Origin: CAZNXJ01 sp964577115
GTDB taxonomy: Bacteria; Planctomycetota; Planctomycetia; Pirellulales; Pirellulaceae
Direction: 5' to 3'
NCBI GenBank assembly: GCA_964577115.1
Contig: CAZNXJ010000010.1
Span: 1-64,000 of the forward strand
Length of the DNA: 64,000 nt
Shown here piece after piece: positions 60,995 to 64,000 of this stretch. The position numbers were made by a program, and so were the translations under genes. Positions within the stretch are counted from its first letter, which is position 1. Every line of letters starts with the position of its first letter. The notes under the pieces are model-generated. The model saw only the letters and a list, made by a program, of their open reading frames with translations, did no database searches and was not told the DNA's origin.

Positions 60995-62179
60995 CTACGG
61001 GGAGCCTTGGGCCGAATTATCCGCTGCACTGTCGGAGGCATCGTGCTCGGAAGGTGTAGGAGGATTGGGCGGCCTGGTTGACTCGGGTGCCGGTACGACG
61101 CCTTCCTCGGATTCCTGGGCTTCTTCGTCTTGCACCTGATCAGAAGACGGCTCCGACCCGTCTTCCACGTCCCTCGTCGCCGGTTGGCTGACTTGCAACT
61201 CGCTACGGATCGCTTCGAGTTCGCGTCGCAATTGCTGAACTTCGGTGCGCAGGTCGCGGACGGTGGCTTCCAGCGCCGTGCGCTGACGCTGCATCTCTTG
61301 CAAACGCGCTTCGATAGCCGTGTCGCCCGTTTGCGCCCGACCCTCGTCCGGTGTTAACTCGTCGGCCCCGTTTTCGCCTTCGGCGATCCATTGTTGAAGC
61401 TGTTCCGTGGCCTGGGCGGCAATATCGTCGAGGCCCGCGTCGCGTAAGCTGCCGATGGCTTGTCGCAACGCTTGCAGCCGAGCCGCCCGGCCGGGAGACG
61501 GGCTTTCCAGCGCCGCGCGCAGACCGGCAATTTCCCGACGCAGGTTTGCCGCTTCTTCGGCTCGCCCTTCGCGCGATGCTAATTCAGCCTCGCGCCGCAG
61601 AGCTTCTATACGCCGCTGGGTGCGTTCGCGTTGTTGTTGTCGCCATGTTTCCAATACTTCTGCCATCAGGCCTTCCCGGTCGCGGAGCCGGCTGCGGACA
61701 CCTTCGAGCTCGCGTTCAATGTCTTCTACATCCACGCCCTCACGTTCGCGTTCGGCCAATTCGCGTTCCAGTTCTTCCATGCGTTCTAGTAGCTCACTGC
61801 GTGCCCGTTCGAGTCGCCGTTCGATCCAGCGCCGCATGGGCGAATCGTCTTGTGCGCTGGCCGATTCGTCGCTCGATCGGCGCTGCTGGCGACGAAAGTC
61901 CCGCCGCTGCTCGCGGCGCGAGCCTTCTTCGTCGTACTCGGGGTCGCGGTTATCACGACCTTGATATTGCCGATCCTGGTAATCCCGCTCGAACTGATCA
62001 TTCTGGCCTTGGTCCGACTCCGCGCGGCGATCGTAGTCATCCGTGCGAGGCCGCTGTTGTCCGCGCGCTTCAGAAATGGCAAAAGCCGCCAGCAAGGCGG
62101 CTCCCACGGCCAGCAGGGCGCGTACCGGCGTCCATGGATCGGACGACGTAATGGCGAAGAAGAATGGCCGAGGCACCAT
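60995..62179 (-). CDS. Exported coiled-coil protein
   Basis: A 394-residue protein with an N-terminal signal sequence (PVRALLAVGAALLAAFAISEARG, about residues 17-39). Next come an Arg/Asp/Gln-rich low-complexity stretch (about 40-110), a long charged coiled coil (about 120-345, e.g. MRRWIERRLERARSELLERM, LERELAEREREGVDVEDIER) and an acidic, Pro-rich tail. No enzyme motif is visible. GAGGAG is about 7 nt upstream of ATG. It is probably a structural or peptidoglycan/outer-layer associated protein. It is followed by the zinc-ribbon gene on the other strand and diverges from the amidase. Confidence 0.7.
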   Translation of the reverse strand: MVPRPFFFAITSSDPWTPVRALLAVGAALLAAFAISEARGQQRPRTDDYDRRAESDQGQNDQFERDYQDRQYQGRDNRDPEYDEEGSRREQRRDFRRQQRRSSDESASAQDDSPMRRWIERRLERARSELLERMEELERELAEREREGVDVEDIERELEGVRSRLRDREGLMAEVLETWRQQQRERTQRRIEALRREAELASREGRAEEAANLRREIAGLRAALESPSPGRAARLQALRQAIGSLRDAGLDDIAAQATEQLQQWIAEGENGADELTPDEGRAQTGDTAIEARLQEMQRQRTALEATVRDLRTEVQQLRRELEAIRSELQVSQPATRDVEDGSEPSSDQVQDEEAQESEEGVVPAPESTRPPNPPTPSEHDASDSAADNSAQGSP

Positions 62180-62390
62180 GGGTCCTGCTCCTCAATCTGG
62201 CGAACGCGAATCCTGAGACAGCGACTGCTGGTTGCGTGCAATCAGCGCGCCGATTTCACACCGTATCAACGTGGGCCGACATGCCACGGGTTGCCTGGCG
62301 TTTCATGGCGCCCGCGGCGAGCGGGTTCATAGGAGAGGTTCATATGCGCAATACCTTGATCATGCTAGACTTCAGCCGTCGTTGCTGGAG

Positions 62391-63848
62391 ATGCCCGTGC
62401 AGTCGAGGATTGCGTTGAACGTGCCCGAGTCGGAACTATGTTTTCAGCCCGCTCATCGACTGCGGGCATTGTTACTTGATCGCGAGGTTTCCGCGCGCGA
62501 GCTGGTCGAAGCCTATTTGTCGCGAATCGACCGGATCAATCCGACCGTTAATGCGATTGTGACGCGCTGCGACGAGCGGGCTCGTGAGGCGGCTCGCCAG
62601 GCGGACGAGGCGCTAGCGCGTGGCGAACCGCTCGGACTGTTACACGGTCTGCCGGTGGTGATCAAGGATTTGCATGAGACGAAGGGCATTCGTACGACTT
62701 ACGGGTCGCCCGTGTTTCGCAATTACGTACCGACGTTTGACGCGCTGATTGTCGAACGGCTCTTCCAATCGGGTGCCATTCCGCTCGGCAAGTCGAATAC
62801 TCCCGAGTTCGGGGCCGGTTCGCAGACATTCAATCCCGTCTTTGGTGCGACCGCGAATCCATACGATCTTTCCAAAACGTGTGGCGGCAGTAGCGGTGGT
62901 TCGGCGGTCGGTCTCGCCTGTGGCATGACGGCGCTCGCTGACGGCAGCGACACAGGAGGATCGCTGCGGAACCCAGCCAGTTTTTGCAACGTCGTGGGGC
63001 TGCGACCGTCACCCGGCCGAGTTCCCGTGTGGCCGACGGAAGCCGCCTGGTTTACGCTTCCGGTCCAAGGACCGATGGGGCGTACGGTGCAGGATGTGGC
63101 CTTGATGCTGGCGGCCATTGCGGGGCCGGACCCACGCAGTCCGATCGCCATCGAGGAATCCGGTTCGCGTTTTCTCGAGTCGCTCGAGCGCGATTGGCAA
63201 GGCGTGCGCGTTGGCTGGTCCCCGACGCTCGGCGGACTGCCCGTCGATCCCCGCGTCACCGAAGTGCTCGAATCCGCGCTGCCTACATTCGCTGACCTCG
63301 GAATCACGATCGTGGACGACGAACCGGATTGGCGGGACGTGGACGAGATCTTCACGACGCTTCGCGCGTGGTTTTTCGAACTACAGTTTTCAGCGCTGAT
63401 TCGCAATCATCCGGGCGAGGTCAAGGAAACCATCGTCGGCAATGCTGCACAGGGTGAATCGGTGACTGGGCCGCAGTTGGCCCGCGTGGAACAAAAACGA
63501 ACTCGGCTCTTCCATCGCATGCGGCGCTACTTCGACCGCGTGCAGTTTCTGCTCGCGCCCGTCGTCCAGGTCCCCCCGTTTGACAAGAACTTGCCGTACA
63601 TCGACGAGATTGCAGGGCAGCGCTTGTCTTCCTACATCGACTGGATGAAGTCGTGTTACTACATCTCGGCGACTGGACTGCCGGCGCTCTCGGTTCCTTG
63701 CGGTTTTACGCGCGACGGATTGCCGATCGGCATCCAAATCGTGGGCCGACATCACGATGACTTTGGCGTTCTGCAGCTCGGGTACGCTTTCGAGCAGGCG
63801 ACCGGCTTCTGGAAACGGCAGCCGACGATTTGCCAGGAGTCCGCCTGA
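62391..63848 (+). CDS. Amidase (amidase signature family)
   Basis: A 485-residue amidase from ATG 62391. The Ser-cisSer-Lys triad is visible: Lys in LHGLPVVIKDLHETKG, Ser-Ser in GGSSGGSAVG, and the nucleophile in ADGSDTGGSLRNPASFCNVVGLRPSPGRVP. The C-terminal YISATGLPALSVPCGFTRDGLPIGIQIVGRHHDD is typical. It hydrolyses an amide bond of unknown substrate; it is not clearly GatA as there is no gatB or gatC nearby. The in-frame frame from 62232 is unneeded. A GGAG sits right against the ATG, so the start may be slightly off. Nothing else is seen from 63849 to the end. Confidence 0.88.
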   Translation: MPVQSRIALNVPESELCFQPAHRLRALLLDREVSARELVEAYLSRIDRINPTVNAIVTRCDERAREAARQADEALARGEPLGLLHGLPVVIKDLHETKGIRTTYGSPVFRNYVPTFDALIVERLFQSGAIPLGKSNTPEFGAGSQTFNPVFGATANPYDLSKTCGGSSGGSAVGLACGMTALADGSDTGGSLRNPASFCNVVGLRPSPGRVPVWPTEAAWFTLPVQGPMGRTVQDVALMLAAIAGPDPRSPIAIEESGSRFLESLERDWQGVRVGWSPTLGGLPVDPRVTEVLESALPTFADLGITIVDDEPDWRDVDEIFTTLRAWFFELQFSALIRNHPGEVKETIVGNAAQGESVTGPQLARVEQKRTRLFHRMRRYFDRVQFLLAPVVQVPPFDKNLPYIDEIAGQRLSSYIDWMKSCYYISATGLPALSVPCGFTRDGLPIGIQIVGRHHDDFGVLQLGYAFEQATGFWKRQPTICQESA

Positions 63849-64000
63849 GGCGCGGAACAAGCTTTGGGTCGAATGGGGCCGAGAGCGGAACGCGAGGGGC
63901 GGCGCGCTTTCCGGCGTATTCGGGCCGCCCATCTTCAATCCTGACGGACGTTCACGCATAATCGGAGGAACGTTTGCGACACTCCCTCTGCCTGCATTCC

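Noticed and set aside
62391..63848. Amidase as GatA of the tRNA amidotransferase
   Set aside because: No gatB/gatC nearby, and the sequence around the triad does not clearly favour GatA; kept as general amidase.
63390..63959. 189-codon minus-strand frame at the right end
   Set aside because: Mostly antisense to the amidase with clear catalytic motifs; the rest has no features.
1..64000. CRISPR arrays, tRNA/rRNA genes, prophage or transposase genes
   Set aside because: No spaced direct repeats, tRNA cloverleaf with CCA-type ends, rRNA core sequence or recombinase/transposase motifs were noticed in the reading.

Overview
This is a GC-rich chromosomal window from a planctomycete, most likely of the Pirellulales type. 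The evidence is the cytochrome-c-like DUF1549/DUF1553 protein followed by a DUF1501 protein and a WD40 protein, an ECF sigma factor gene divergent from a giant Ser/Thr kinase, an alternative complex III operon joined to caa3 oxidase genes, many exported proteins of unknown role, few clear Shine-Dalgarno sites and many ATGA/GTGA stop-start overlaps. No rRNA, tRNA, CRISPR array, transposase or phage gene was seen. The gene content looks like ordinary chromosome rather than an island.

Layout. 0.1-4.2 kb: a possible small RNA with a strong terminator, OsmC, a GAF/sigma-54 activator, fabI and a Nudix hydrolase. 4.1-16 kb: a 200-bp inverted-repeat element, a secreted esterase fused to a 5'-nucleotidase C-terminal domain, an exported beta-propeller-like protein, a kinase/ECF pair, a membrane protein with a metzincin-like domain lacking the catalytic Glu, a DUF1328 peptide, a HAD phosphatase and an exported hydrolase. 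16-17 kb: a GguC/FAH-like enzyme.

17.3-29.6 kb (minus strand) is one long respiratory operon, actA-B-C-D-E, small membrane gene, coxB (with heme c), coxA-coxC fusion, small membrane gene, ctaG, cytochrome c. It encodes a quinol-oxidising alternative complex III and the aa3-type oxidase it should feed. Divergent from it, 30.0-35.8 kb encodes a full seven-gene Mrp (MrpA-G) Na+/H+ antiporter, so proton pumping and cation exchange sit back to back.

35.9-39.4 kb (minus) is a four-gene type III polyketide synthase operon: methyltransferase, FAD oxidoreductase, PKS and a coupled DUF4112 membrane protein. 39.4-43.6 kb carries a B3/B4 tRNA-editing-like protein, a Tat-exported Gfo/Idh/MocA oxidoreductase, a Ca2+/Na+ exchanger preceded by a structured leader, and a Cu/Zn superoxide dismutase. 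43.9-48.8 kb is a CusB/CusA-type metal efflux pair. 48.8-50.4 kb holds two adjacent Ku genes. 50.5-58 kb holds an AI-2E/PerM permease, QueE and the planctomycete DUF1549/DUF1501/WD40 operon headed by a thioredoxin-fold protein. 58.4-64 kb has hemB, a small basic protein, an 820-bp gene-poor stretch ending in a 51-residue zinc-ribbon gene, an exported coiled-coil protein and an amidase.

The most interesting items are the two competing RNA structures between sodC and the exchanger, the esterase/5'-nucleotidase-C fusion, the metzincin-like membrane protein with H-S-x-x-H, the anti-sigma-like motif fused to the kinase beside the ECF gene, the Gln in place of the K-channel Lys in CoxA, and the DUF4112 gene locked to the type III PKS. 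All functions are inferred from sequence motifs read by eye; no search was run.
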